DNA from: Prevotella sp. DNF00663
GTDB taxonomy: Bacteria; Bacteroidota; Bacteroidia; Bacteroidales; Bacteroidaceae
DNA length: 64,000 nt
NCBI RefSeq assembly: GCF_001553265.1
Contig: NZ_KQ960598.1
Span: 47,605 to 111,604, forward strand
Direction of reading: 5' to 3'
The notes below the pieces were generated by a model that saw nothing but the letters and a program-made list of their open reading frames with translations, had not been told where the DNA came from and did no database searches. Below, piece after piece: positions 46,320 to 55,599 of this stretch (positions within the stretch are counted from its first letter, which is position 1; every line of letters starts with the position of its first letter). A program made the position numbers and the translations under genes.

Positions 46320-47456
46320 ATGAAAAGAAATTATTTATTATTGTTTGTTTGTCTTTGGCTTGTAGGTGGTCTACATGCCGAAGAGAAGTTGTCTAAAGAA
46401 CAGGCTATTGCTGTCAAGCAAGAGTTGGTGGAACAATGGAAAGCTGATGTTCGTGCGCGTTATCGGCAAACATGGAATGACAAGTGTGTACGTATTGACA
46501 CATTGAAAATGCCGTTTTGGGTGAAAATATATGGTGAGAAGCCGAAAGACGGTTATAGTCTGTATATCTCATTGCATGGTGGCGGTACGGCACCGGCAGC
46601 TGTCAATGATCAGCAGTATGAGAATCAGAAACGCCTCTATGCACCTAAGAACAGTGTGTATTTAGTACCTCGTGCTCCTTATAATTTGTGGAATATGTGG
46701 TGTCGACCTATGTTAGATCAATTCTATGAGGCTCTTATTCAAATGGGAATAGTCTTTGAAGACGTAAATCCCGATAAGGTTTACATTATGGGATATTCGG
46801 CAGGAGGAGATGGAGTGTGGCGCATGGCACCGCGTATGGCCGATACTTGGGCTGCAGCTTCGATGATGGCTGGTCATCCCGGTGATGTTTCATTGTTGAA
46901 TTTGCGTAATACTCCATTTATGATATGGTGTGGAGCAGATGACGCTGCTTATGATCGTAACAAGTTAGATGAGCAGCGTGGTGTGCAGATGGACTCATTA
47001 CAGCAGGCTGATCCTGAAGGTTATATCCACGAAACACATATCGTAAAAGGGATGGGACACTGGATGCAACGTGTAGATACCGTTGCCGTTGATTGGATGG
47101 CACAGTATCAGCGTAATCCTTATCCAAAGAAAATCGTGTGGCAGCAAGAAGAGGTGCGCCGGCCATCGTTCTATTGGATAACAATTCCCAAGCGCGAGAT
47201 GTTGCGTGGTAAAACTATCCGCTTGTCGGTAGAAGGAAATGTTATCAATATCACAGAGTGTAATTATAAACAGCTAACATTGAGTTTGAACGATGAACTG
47301 GTCAACTTGGATGAGAAGGTGACGGTGTTGTATCGTGGTAAGAAAGTGTTTAAAGGAAAGTTGAAGCGTTCGCGTGCGACGCTCGAAGCAACACTGAAAG
47401 AGCGCAATGATCCTCGATTCGCTTTTCCGGCACAAGTGAGATTGGATTTGCGATAA
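46320..47456 (+). CDS. Secreted alpha/beta hydrolase (esterase-like)
   Basis: A 378-residue exported hydrolase with signal peptide (cut near GGLHAEE). The catalytic set is visible: oxyanion-type HGGGTAP, nucleophile elbow GYSAGGDG, an acidic loop WCGADDAAYDRN and a histidine in KGMGHWMQ. The N-terminal helix and a C-terminal beta region (after about residue 275) flank the hydrolase core. The nearest family flavour is PHB-depolymerase/feruloyl-esterase-like, but the substrate is unknown. A small hairpin overlaps the stop codon (47452-47482). Three small genes follow. Confidence 0.75.
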   Translation: MKRNYLLLFVCLWLVGGLHAEEKLSKEQAIAVKQELVEQWKADVRARYRQTWNDKCVRIDTLKMPFWVKIYGEKPKDGYSLYISLHGGGTAPAAVNDQQYENQKRLYAPKNSVYLVPRAPYNLWNMWCRPMLDQFYEALIQMGIVFEDVNPDKVYIMGYSAGGDGVWRMAPRMADTWAAASMMAGHPGDVSLLNLRNTPFMIWCGADDAAYDRNKLDEQRGVQMDSLQQADPEGYIHETHIVKGMGHWMQRVDTVAVDWMAQYQRNPYPKKIVWQQEEVRRPSFYWITIPKREMLRGKTIRLSVEGNVINITECNYKQLTLSLNDELVNLDEKVTVLYRGKKVFKGKLKRSRATLEATLKERNDPRFAFPAQVRLDLR

Positions 47457-47521
47457 TTGAAGTTATCACTTCTATAATTATCCTTTTGGCACACGAATTG
47501 CTATTATAAAAAGAAAAATGT

Positions 47522-47896
47522 ATGGGTAGAACTAAATTCTCACAACAAGAAATTAAGCAAATAGCTCGTCTGCTGCATCTCAAGAATGAAAGTAATCGGT
47601 TTAAGCAAAAGATGATTCGACACGATCTGAGAGTGGAATTCGAGTTTAATATCTCTGACTTCAATGAGCCCGGTAAAGCTTTTGGAGAGGAAGAATTGCA
47701 GGATGCTATTCGGCGTGGTACAATAGAGATATTAGACGATAAGACCATTGCCGACATGAAAGAGAAGCGTGCTCGTGATAAGGCACGTGACGAAGCTGCT
47801 CGTATCAAGCAGGCTGTAGAGCTGGGCGAGGCTACAGATTGGCAGGAAGCTATGAAAGAATGGCAGGAATGGGAAAGCAGTCAACCCAATAAATAA
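47522..47896 (+). CDS. Small highly charged protein of unknown function
   Basis: A 124-residue soluble protein I do not recognise. It begins MGRTKFSQQEIKQIARLLHL, has a central block RVEFEFNISDFNEPGKAFGE, and ends in a long charged helix rich in Lys, Arg, Glu and Trp. No signal peptide or membrane segment. The coding character and its place 22 nt before a DUF2492-like gene support a real gene. Confidence 0.7.
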   Translation: MGRTKFSQQEIKQIARLLHLKNESNRFKQKMIRHDLRVEFEFNISDFNEPGKAFGEEELQDAIRRGTIEILDDKTIADMKEKRARDKARDEAARIKQAVELGEATDWQEAMKEWQEWESSQPNK

Positions 47897-47918
47897 TCAA
47901 CAATTAAACAATAGAATT

Positions 47919-48152
47919 ATGGCACATGGACACGATGTCCTCCACATGATGGAGGGTAATAGTTATGATAGTAAGGAAAGTTTGGTGAAGGCTATCATCG
48001 AGAAGTTTGGTACGGAAGAACGTTTTCATACTTGTTCGGTAGATGGAATGGATGCTGAAGAATTGGTAGACTTCTTGGAAGAGCGTGGTAAGTTTATGCC
48101 TTCTAAGCAGGAAGGGTTTACTGTAGATGCATCTAAGATTTGTAATCATTGA
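47919..48152 (+). CDS. YecH-like small metal-binding protein
   Basis: A 77-residue protein resembling the YecH/DUF2492 family. It has the N-terminal HGHDVLHMM, a central EERFHTCSVDGMDAEELVDF and a C-terminal Cys-Asn-His, so His and Cys could bind a metal. No catalytic residues are known for the family. It is 17 nt upstream of a glutaredoxin-like gene, suggesting a joint redox or metal role. Confidence 0.75.
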   Translation: MAHGHDVLHMMEGNSYDSKESLVKAIIEKFGTEERFHTCSVDGMDAEELVDFLEERGKFMPSKQEGFTVDASKICNH

Positions 48153-48169
48153 ATTTCAAGGACCAGTAT

Positions 48170-48466
48170 ATGATTAAGATATATGGTATGAAATCGTGTC
48201 CGGACTGTGTAGCGGTCTATGAACAGATAGAAGGGGATAGCCGTTATCAGACAGTTGATATAGGGGCACATGTGAGTTACCTGAAAGAATTCCTACGCTT
48301 GCGTGACAATAATCCTGTTTTCGACGATGCTCGTAAGTATGGTTATGCCGGAATTCCCTGCTTCGTGTTGGAAGATGGTAGGGTGACGCTTTCACCCGAA
48401 GAGGCTGGTATTACACTAGGAGCAAGTCATGGTGCCTCATGCAATATTGATGGGACAGGGTGTTGA
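48170..48466 (+). CDS. Glutaredoxin-like protein
   Basis: A 98-residue thioredoxin-fold protein. MIKIYGMKSCPDCVAVYEQI has a CPDC redox pair at the first helix, GIPCFVLEDG provides the cis-Pro loop, and the C-terminus has two more cysteines (GASCNIDGTGC). The ATG at 48170 is preferred over an in-frame TTG at 48149, with AAGGA lying 10 nt upstream. It would reduce disulfides or handle thiols in the cytoplasm. A terminator follows. Confidence 0.8.
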   Translation: MIKIYGMKSCPDCVAVYEQIEGDSRYQTVDIGAHVSYLKEFLRLRDNNPVFDDARKYGYAGIPCFVLEDGRVTLSPEEAGITLGASHGASCNIDGTGC

Positions 48467-48489
48467 AGATACTATTGTGGCTTATATAA

Positions 48490-48540
48490 GTTCTATGGTT
48501 AAGGTGTTTTAGAGTATTCTTAACCATAGAACTTTTTTAA
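48490..48540 (+). terminator. Intrinsic terminator after the glutaredoxin-like gene
   Basis: A perfect 13-bp inverted repeat (48490-48502 and 48520-48532) with a 17-nt loop, followed by six T. Confidence 0.88.
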
Positions 48541-48653
48541 TTTCATTCTTCGATGAGCACGTAAGTGATACCAATAGATTATCGTTGCAACTTAAAAAAT
48601 ACCAAAATATTGAAAAAACTCAAACTTTCTGTATCTAATTCTAAAAACTAAAC

Positions 48654-48661
48654 TATCTTTG
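48654..48661 (+). promoter_or_regulatory. Promoter -7 box of the muropeptide salvage cluster
   Basis: TATCTTTG lies about 154 nt upstream of the first namZ-like gene, giving a leader of roughly 145 nt without a recognisable riboswitch. No clear -33 box. Confidence 0.5.
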
Positions 48662-48814
48662 CATAAGACAGATTACGGTCAGAAAATATGAGAACGAACT
48701 CTCGTTTTGCTCGCTTGTACCGTCTTCTTAATAATAGGAAGGGATGTAGGGGAAACAAAATATGGAGTCGCTGCATCATTTAAAACCTTCAAGAACAATC
48801 TAGCCACCTTAGAC

Positions 48815-49984
48815 ATGAAAAAACAATTATTAGTGATATGTGCACTTTTTTGCTTGGTGATGGTTTGTCAAGCGCAGGCTAGTGGTATCATGTGCGGTGA
48901 TGAACAAACAGAATCCTACTTTCCACTGTTGAAGAATAAACGGGTAGCCCTTTTCTCCAATCATACCGGTTTGGTTAAAGGACGCCATCTAATAGATGTA
49001 TTGTTGGCTCATCATTTTAATGTAGTAGGCGTATTCTCACCCGAACATGGATTTCGTGGTAAGGCCGATGCTGGAGAAACGGTTGGTAACTCGATAGATG
49101 AAGAGACTGGTGTGCAGATCTATTCGCTTTATAAGGGAGAAGGGGGAAAGCCCGATGAAGCGTTATTAAACAAAACCGATATTTTATTAGTGGATATTCA
49201 AGATGTAGGACTACGTTTCTACACCTATTATATATCTATGTATAAGTTGATGGATGTATGTGCTGAGCGACGTATACCGGTTGTGATACTGGATAGACCT
49301 AATCCCAATGGCTTTTATGTAGATGGCCCGTTGCTTGACATGAAGTATAAGTCGGGGGTAGGCGCATTGCCTATTCCTGTGGTACATGGTATGACTTTAG
49401 CCGAATTGGCATTGATGATTAATGGCGAAGGATGGCTCAGTAAAGGCCGGAAGTGTCCTTTACAGGTGGTAGCTTGTAAGAATTATACTCATCAGTCGCA
49501 TTATGATTTACCTGTTCCACCATCACCCAATTTACCTAATATGAAGTCAATATATCTGTATCCTTCTACTTGTTACTTTGAAGGGACGGTTGCTAGCTTG
49601 GGTCGTGGTACCGATAAGCCATTTCAAATTTATGGTCATCCTTTGTTGAAAGGTGGAACATACGACTTTATACCGCGTAGTATATCCGGAGCTAAGAACC
49701 CTCCATTGCTGAATGAACAGTGTCATGGAGTGAATTTAACAATGATTCCAAATGAGGATATATGGAAGAATGGCCTTGATTTGTCTTATGTGATAGATGC
49801 TTATCGGAAGATAGGTATCGGTGATAAGTTCTTCACTCCATTTTTTGAAAAGCTCATCGGTGTAGGCTATGTACGCAAAATGATAGAGAGTGGGCACAAC
49901 GCAAAGTCTATCAAAGCACGTTGGAAGAATGATGTGAAGAAATTTAAGATACAGCGTAAACCTTATTTACTCTATCCGGAATAA
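48815..49984 (+). CDS. NamZ-type exo-beta-N-acetylmuramidase (DUF1343, GH171), copy 1
   Basis: An exported protein of about 389 residues. MKKQLLVICALFCLVMVCQAQA is a signal peptide; an upstream TTG-type reading from 48707 adds a non-conserved leader and is rejected. The family blocks FSPEHGFRGKADAG, DILLVDIQDVGLRFYTYY, VILDRPNPNG and SLGRGTDKPFQIYGHP are present. NamZ of Bacillus subtilis removes MurNAc from the non-reducing end of peptidoglycan fragments. First gene of the salvage cluster; a second copy is at 56930. Confidence 0.85.
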   Translation: MKKQLLVICALFCLVMVCQAQASGIMCGDEQTESYFPLLKNKRVALFSNHTGLVKGRHLIDVLLAHHFNVVGVFSPEHGFRGKADAGETVGNSIDEETGVQIYSLYKGEGGKPDEALLNKTDILLVDIQDVGLRFYTYYISMYKLMDVCAERRIPVVILDRPNPNGFYVDGPLLDMKYKSGVGALPIPVVHGMTLAELALMINGEGWLSKGRKCPLQVVACKNYTHQSHYDLPVPPSPNLPNMKSIYLYPSTCYFEGTVASLGRGTDKPFQIYGHPLLKGGTYDFIPRSISGAKNPPLLNEQCHGVNLTMIPNEDIWKNGLDLSYVIDAYRKIGIGDKFFTPFFEKLIGVGYVRKMIESGHNAKSIKARWKNDVKKFKIQRKPYLLYPE

Positions 49985-50004
49985 CCCCCTAGAACCTTAA
50001 GCCT

Positions 50005-51453
50005 ATGTCTCCAATTACAATTATCTTCATCGTTGCGGCCTATTTCGCAGTACTTTTGGCCATATCATGGTATGCCAAACGCAATGTAGACAATGCCGGT
50101 TTCTTCACAGGCAACCGCCAGTCGAATTGGTATATGGTAGCATTCTCTATGATTGGTGCCAGTATTTCGGGCGTCACCTACGTGTCTGTACCCGGTATGG
50201 TAGGGAAAAGTAGTTTTGGATACTTGCAGTTGGTGATGGGATTTATCGTAGGACAACTGTTGATAGCCTTTGTGTTGACACCACTATTTTATAAAATGAA
50301 GTTGACATCGGTGTATGAATATTTAAGCAATCGATTTGGTCTGTCTTCTTATCATACGGGAGCTTGGTTCTTTTTTATTTCAAAGATGCTTGGTGCAGCG
50401 GTACGTTTGTTCTTGGTATGCTTTACGCTTCAACTGTTGGCTTTTGACCCCTTAGGTATTCCTTTTGGCGTGAATGTAGCCATCTCAATATCTTTTGTTT
50501 GGCTTTATACAGCGCAGGGGGGGGTGAAGTCGGTTATTTGGGCTGACTTGATTAAGACTTCGTGCCTGATTATTTCAGTCGGATTGTGTATCTACTTCAT
50601 TACCCGTCAAATGAATATGGTTGGTGGACAGATGTGGCAAGCGGTGCAAGAAAGCAGCATGAGTCGTATATTTTTCTTCGATGATGTAAATAATAAGCAG
50701 TATTTCTTCAAACAATTCCTAGCAGGAATTTTTACGATGGTAGCCATGAATGGTCTAGACCAAGACATGATGCAGCGTAACTTGAGCTGCCGAAATAGTA
50801 AAGAGTCGCAACTGAATATGATTATAAGTATCTTGTTACAGTTTGTTGTGGTATGGGCTTTTCTGATGCTGGGTGCATTACTCTATCTGTTTGCAGATAT
50901 GAATGGCCTACAACAAGAGGGTGATAAGATATTTCCGATGATAGCAACAGGAGGTTATTTGCCGGTTATTGTGGGAGTATTGTTCATCATTGGCCTGGTA
51001 TCTTCGGCTTATAATGCTGCAGGCTCAGCCCTTACAGCCTTGACAACATCGTTTACAGTAGATATTTTGGGTATCAAGCATCGTAGCGAAGAGGAAATCA
51101 GCCGGATTCGCAAGCGCGTTCACCTAGGTATGGCTATCGTGATGGGAGTGACGATTATGGTATTTAATTTCCTGAATAATACAAGTGTAGTAGATGCTGT
51201 ATATACCTTGGCAAGCTATACCTACGGTCCTATCTTGGGTATGTTTGCTTTTGGTATTATCATGAAGCAATCGGTACGTGATAAGTATATACCATTGGTA
51301 GCCATTGTCTCGCCAGTTATCTGCTTTATTTTGGATAAGAATTCTGAGCATTGGTTTGGCGGTTATCATTTCAGTTATGAATTGTTAATCTTCAATGCAT
51401 TCTTTACATTTATAGGTCTTTGTTTGTTGAGCAAGCGTGTAAAGGTTAACTAG
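50005..51453 (+). CDS. Sodium:solute symporter (SSS family), likely MurNAc or muropeptide uptake
   Basis: A 482-residue inner-membrane symporter with about 13 helices. It has GAS ISGVTYVSVPG-type and VIIGLVSSAYNAAGSALTAL-like SSS blocks (here IIGLVSSAYNAAGSALTALT). In Tannerella forsythia, MurNAc uptake depends on a symporter-like MurT next to murK and murQ; the position here supports a similar role, but the substrate is inferred. It lies 20 nt after namZ copy 1. Confidence 0.8.
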   Translation: MSPITIIFIVAAYFAVLLAISWYAKRNVDNAGFFTGNRQSNWYMVAFSMIGASISGVTYVSVPGMVGKSSFGYLQLVMGFIVGQLLIAFVLTPLFYKMKLTSVYEYLSNRFGLSSYHTGAWFFFISKMLGAAVRLFLVCFTLQLLAFDPLGIPFGVNVAISISFVWLYTAQGGVKSVIWADLIKTSCLIISVGLCIYFITRQMNMVGGQMWQAVQESSMSRIFFFDDVNNKQYFFKQFLAGIFTMVAMNGLDQDMMQRNLSCRNSKESQLNMIISILLQFVVVWAFLMLGALLYLFADMNGLQQEGDKIFPMIATGGYLPVIVGVLFIIGLVSSAYNAAGSALTALTTSFTVDILGIKHRSEEEISRIRKRVHLGMAIVMGVTIMVFNFLNNTSVVDAVYTLASYTYGPILGMFAFGIIMKQSVRDKYIPLVAIVSPVICFILDKNSEHWFGGYHFSYELLIFNAFFTFIGLCLLSKRVKVN

Positions 51454-51465
51454 AAAAGTGTTGTC

Positions 51466-54120
51466 ATGGATGAGAAGAAACTTTCAATGAGCATTTTACT
51501 TGCTGCGATGAGTCTGAATATAGCAGCACAAGGAGTTTTTGCGCCCAAAGCTAATGAGCCATTGGTAACAGAGTTGACAGCTTTGCAGACTCCTACCAAA
51601 GGGCTAGTGGGGCGACATATTGCCATGTGGCAAAGCCATGGACGATATTATGAGAATAAGCTAGATCGTTGGGAATGGCAACGTGCTCGCTTGATGATGA
51701 CAGTGGAAGATCTTTATACGCAAAGTTATGTGTTGCCATTTTTAGTACCTATGCTTGAAAATGCAGGCGCAAATGTGTTACTACCTCGCGAAAGAGACTG
51801 GAATACAGAGGAAATCGTGGTAGACAATGATGGAGCTTTCGGCAATCGTTCTTCCCAATATATAGAGCGAGTTGGGGCTCAGGCGTGGATTACAGGAGAA
51901 GGGAATGGGTTTGCACAGACACAAGATGTATATGTGGATATGCAAAATCCGTTTACGGCAGGGACGTTCCGTTGTGCTTCTTCTATCAAAAAAGGAAATG
52001 AAAGTACGGTAAGATGGGTTCCGGCTGTGAAGAATGGGGGGCGCTATGCGGTCTATGTTTCTTACCATACGTTGCCACAAAGCACTTCGTCGGCTATTTA
52101 TACGGTAAAGCATCAAGGCGGAGTGAGCCGTTTTAGTGTGAACCAACAGATGGGTGGAGGCACGTGGATATATCTTGGAACATTCTCATTTGAAAAGAAT
52201 GCAAGTGGTAGTCAATATGTGGAATTAACGAATGCTACCGGTTCAAAAGGCGAAATAGTAACTGCAGATGCTGTAAAGTTTGGTGGCGGAATGGGAAATA
52301 TAGGGCGTCCCGATGCTAGTGGCTATCCGCGTTTTACAGAAGCTGCTCGCTATTGGTTGCAATGGGCAGGTGCTCCTGATTCGGTTTATACTCCTTCGAA
52401 AGGGACAAATGACTATGCTGATGATTATAAATGTCGTGGATTGTGGGTCAACTGGCTTGCTGGTGGTTCGGAAGTGAATCCACAAGAAGTGGGATTGAAT
52501 ATCCCCGTAGACCTATCTTTTGCTTTCCATTCTGATGCCGGGACGACCTTGAATGATTCCATCATTGGCACGTTGGGCATCTATATGACTGATTGTTATG
52601 ATGGCGTGTTTGCCAATGGAGCATCAAGACAATTGTGTAAAGAGCTGACAGATAGTATTCAAAATAGTATTTTGCACGATATACGACTGCAATTTGAGCC
52701 CAATTGGACAAGTCGTGGGAGCAGGGATGAATCGTATTTTGAAGCGCGTGTGCCACGTGTCCCGACCATGTTATTGGAACTCTTGTCGCATCAAAACTTT
52801 GCAGATATGCGCTATGGGCTTGATCCTCGATTTCGTTTCGCGGTCAGTAGGGCTATCTATAAGGGTATGTTGAGATTCTTGAGCAGGCAAAGAGGACAGA
52901 AATTTGAGGTTCAACCACTGCCGATAGAACATTTTGCAGCACACTTAAATGAGAAAAAAGAAGTGGAATTGACATGGTCTCCTGTACTTGATTCACTTGA
53001 AGAATCTGCTCGTCCTGACCGTTATATTGTTTATAAACGAATAGGGGAGGGCGAGTTTGATAAGGGGACGATTGTGAAGAAGCCTCGTTATACGACACGA
53101 ATTCCATCGGATGTAGTTTGTAGTTTCAAAGTTGTAGCATATAATAAAGGTGGTAAGAGCTTCCCATCTGAAACTCTTGCAGTGGGTATTTCGTCTAAGA
53201 ATCCGATTAAAAAAGCCTTGATAGTGAATGGATTTAATCGCATAAGTGCCCCGGCCGATTTTGTTGCGCCCGGTGATGGCAGTTGTAAGATGGCTGGATT
53301 TCTTGACGATGTAGACCATGGGGTACCATACTTGCAAGATATTAGTTACATCGGTAAGATGAAAAACTTTGACCGTATGCAACCGTGGTTGGATGATGAT
53401 TCAGGCGGGTATGGCGATAGTTATGGCGATCAAGAAACAAAAGTAATTGCAGGAAATACGTTTGATTATCCTTCAATGCATGGTGCGGCTATCTTAAAAG
53501 CTGGTTATTCGTTCGAATCATGTAGTAGAAAGGCTTTTACAAAGGTTGAGGATGGTGTCTCGTTTGTAGATGTTATTCTTGGCAAACAATGCCAGACAAA
53601 GATGGGGCGAGGCGGTTTGAAGCCTTTAGAGTTTAAGGCTTTTGATGATAATATGCAACAAATGCTGACCGAGTATGCTCATCAAGGCGTAAACATCATG
53701 GTTACCGGCGCTTATGTAGGAACGGATATTTGGAATAATCCGTTGGCAGTTACAAGTAAAAAAGATCAAGATTTCGCAACAGGGGTGCTAAGATACAAAT
53801 GGCGTAATAGTCGTGCTGCGATTACAGGACGTGTTAAAGGAGTACGTTCTCCATTGGATTTAAAGATAGGAGAGGTGAATTATTGGAATCAACTAAACGA
53901 AAAGTCGTATGTAGTTGAATCTCCCGATGGTATAGAACCAGCAGATAGTGCGTCGTTTACGGTGATGCGTTATCCTGAAAGCAACTTGAGTGCGGGCGTC
54001 GCTTATAGTGGTCATGATTATAAGACATTTATTATGGGAGTTCCTTTTGAATCTATCATCGATTCCATACAACGTGAAAGTTTGATGGATGCCGTGATTC
54101 GCTTCTTTGAAAAGGAATAA
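51466..54120 (+). CDS. Exported amidase_3-like protein with golvesin-like and Fn3-like domains
   Basis: An 884-residue secreted protein of a type often labelled xanthan lyase. The order of conserved pieces matches zinc N-acetylmuramoyl-L-alanine amidases: H58 in MWQSHGRYY, E81, LENAGANVLLPRERDW (the GA-V-x-TR-x-D block), H355 in FAFHSDAG and E438 in PTMLLELLSH. A beta-rich golvesin-like domain is inserted at about 135-265, a fibronectin-like domain follows at about 475-570, and a C-terminal domain of about 300 residues is unidentified. It would strip peptides from MurNAc in the periplasm. Assignment is from motif order. Confidence 0.65.
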   Translation: MDEKKLSMSILLAAMSLNIAAQGVFAPKANEPLVTELTALQTPTKGLVGRHIAMWQSHGRYYENKLDRWEWQRARLMMTVEDLYTQSYVLPFLVPMLENAGANVLLPRERDWNTEEIVVDNDGAFGNRSSQYIERVGAQAWITGEGNGFAQTQDVYVDMQNPFTAGTFRCASSIKKGNESTVRWVPAVKNGGRYAVYVSYHTLPQSTSSAIYTVKHQGGVSRFSVNQQMGGGTWIYLGTFSFEKNASGSQYVELTNATGSKGEIVTADAVKFGGGMGNIGRPDASGYPRFTEAARYWLQWAGAPDSVYTPSKGTNDYADDYKCRGLWVNWLAGGSEVNPQEVGLNIPVDLSFAFHSDAGTTLNDSIIGTLGIYMTDCYDGVFANGASRQLCKELTDSIQNSILHDIRLQFEPNWTSRGSRDESYFEARVPRVPTMLLELLSHQNFADMRYGLDPRFRFAVSRAIYKGMLRFLSRQRGQKFEVQPLPIEHFAAHLNEKKEVELTWSPVLDSLEESARPDRYIVYKRIGEGEFDKGTIVKKPRYTTRIPSDVVCSFKVVAYNKGGKSFPSETLAVGISSKNPIKKALIVNGFNRISAPADFVAPGDGSCKMAGFLDDVDHGVPYLQDISYIGKMKNFDRMQPWLDDDSGGYGDSYGDQETKVIAGNTFDYPSMHGAAILKAGYSFESCSRKAFTKVEDGVSFVDVILGKQCQTKMGRGGLKPLEFKAFDDNMQQMLTEYAHQGVNIMVTGAYVGTDIWNNPLAVTSKKDQDFATGVLRYKWRNSRAAITGRVKGVRSPLDLKIGEVNYWNQLNEKSYVVESPDGIEPADSASFTVMRYPESNLSAGVAYSGHDYKTFIMGVPFESIIDSIQRESLMDAVIRFFEKE

Positions 54121-54169
54121 AAATGGAGGGTATAATTATAATAGTACAAACTAAAAAGATAAATAAGAT

Positions 54170-55579
54170 ATGAAAAAGATTAGTTGTTTTGTGCCATATA
54201 TTAGTGAACAACAGGCTTCTGAAACAATAGAAGCTTTGCGTTCTGAAGCTGAAGTTAGTGATGTGAATAAAGTAGATGAAAGTCTATTTAAAACTTCTAC
54301 GTTGAGAGCTATTGCCGCAAGAGCAACGGCAGAGTATACATTGATTTACACCAAACAAACTATTCTGCGCTTCGGGTATTTGGCTCTGAGACGCTTGATG
54401 AATATTGCCGAGGACACAGATGCGGGGATGGTTTATGCCGATCATTATAAAGTAATGAACGGAGAAGAAGTGAAAGCTCCCGTTATTGATTATCAGTTTG
54501 GTTCTTTGCGTGATGATTTTGATTTCGGGTCTGTGCTTTTCTTCAAAACTTCGGTGCTGAAACAAGCTGTTCAGCAGATGACAGCTGATTACCAATTTGC
54601 AGGTCTTTATGACTTAAGATTGAAGTTGAGCCAGTGTGCTAGTCTTGTTCATGTGAACGAATATCTATATAGTGAGATTGAAAATGATACACGAAAGAGC
54701 GGTGAAAAGCAGTTCGATTATGTGGATCCTCGTAACCGTGACCGCCAAATAGAGATGGAGAAAGCATGTACAGAACATCTGAAAGAGATAGGTGGATACT
54801 TGAAACCAGAGTTTGATACAATCAATCTTGCAGAAGGAACTTTTGAATATGAGGCTTCTGTTATTATTCCGGTTCGTAATCGTGTCACTACAATTAAGGC
54901 AGCTATCGAATCTGTTCTGAAGCAGGAAACGTCGTTTAAATACAATGTAATCGTTATTGATAACCATTCAAATGATGGAACCAGTGAGGCTATTGAAACA
55001 TTTGCCGATGATGAGCGCGTCGTTCATTTAATACCTGAACGTACAGATTTGGGTATTGGAGGATGTTGGAATCTTGGTGTTCAGTCTGAGTTGTGTGGTC
55101 GATTTGCTGTTCAATTAGATAGTGATGACCTATATAAAGATGCTCATACATTACAAATAATTGTTGATGCATTCTATGCTCAGCAGTGTGGAATGGTCAT
55201 TGGAACCTATATGATGACCGATTTTGACCTGAATACATTACCCCCCGGCATTATTGATCATAAGGAATGGACTCCAGATAATGGACGTAATAATGCCTTG
55301 CGTATCAATGGTTTAGGTGCGCCTCGTGCTTTCTTTACTCCTTTGGTAAGGCAGTTGGGACTGCCAAATACCAGTTACGGCGAGGATTATGCTATGGGAT
55401 TGAATATTTCTCGTCACTATCAGATAGGTCGAATCTATGATGTTCTTTATCTTTGCCGGCGTTGGGGAGGCAATTCGGATGCGGCATTGAGTATAGAAAA
55501 GGTGAACGCTAATAATCTATATAAGGATAGAATCCGTACTTGGGAACTTCAGGCGCGTATAGCAATGAATCGTCAATAA
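54170..55579 (+). CDS. GT2-family glycosyltransferase with duplicated GT-A-like halves
   Basis: A 469-residue cytoplasmic protein. The C-terminal half (about 225-460) is a canonical GT-A domain: [36 protein letters not shown] and the metal motif [11 protein letters not shown] near residue 317, followed by the [10 protein letters not shown] acceptor region. The N-terminal half looks like a worn GT-A copy ([48 protein letters not shown]) without DxD chemistry. Why a glycosyltransferase lies inside a muropeptide salvage operon is unclear. It sits 49 nt after the amidase-like gene and 20 nt before the AmpG-like transporter. Confidence 0.75.
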   Translation: MKKISCFVPYISEQQASETIEALRSEAEVSDVNKVDESLFKTSTLRAIAARATAEYTLIYTKQTILRFGYLALRRLMNIAEDTDAGMVYADHYKVMNGEEVKAPVIDYQFGSLRDDFDFGSVLFFKTSVLKQAVQQMTADYQFAGLYDLRLKLSQCASLVHVNEYLYSEIENDTRKSGEKQFDYVDPRNRDRQIEMEKACTEHLKEIGGYLKPEFDTINLAEGTFEYEASVIIPVRNRVTTIKAAIESVLKQETSFKYNVIVIDNHSNDGTSEAIETFADDERVVHLIPERTDLGIGGCWNLGVQSELCGRFAVQLDSDDLYKDAHTLQIIVDAFYAQQCGMVIGTYMMTDFDLNTLPPGIIDHKEWTPDNGRNNALRINGLGAPRAFFTPLVRQLGLPNTSYGEDYAMGLNISRHYQIGRIYDVLYLCRRWGGNSDAALSIEKVNANNLYKDRIRTWELQARIAMNRQ

Positions 55580-55599
55580 CAATTAACTTTCTTGTTTGA

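Noticed and set aside
48661..48815. Possible riboswitch in the leader of the muropeptide cluster
   Set aside because: No conserved aptamer core or strong hairpin could be recognised in the 145-nt leader.
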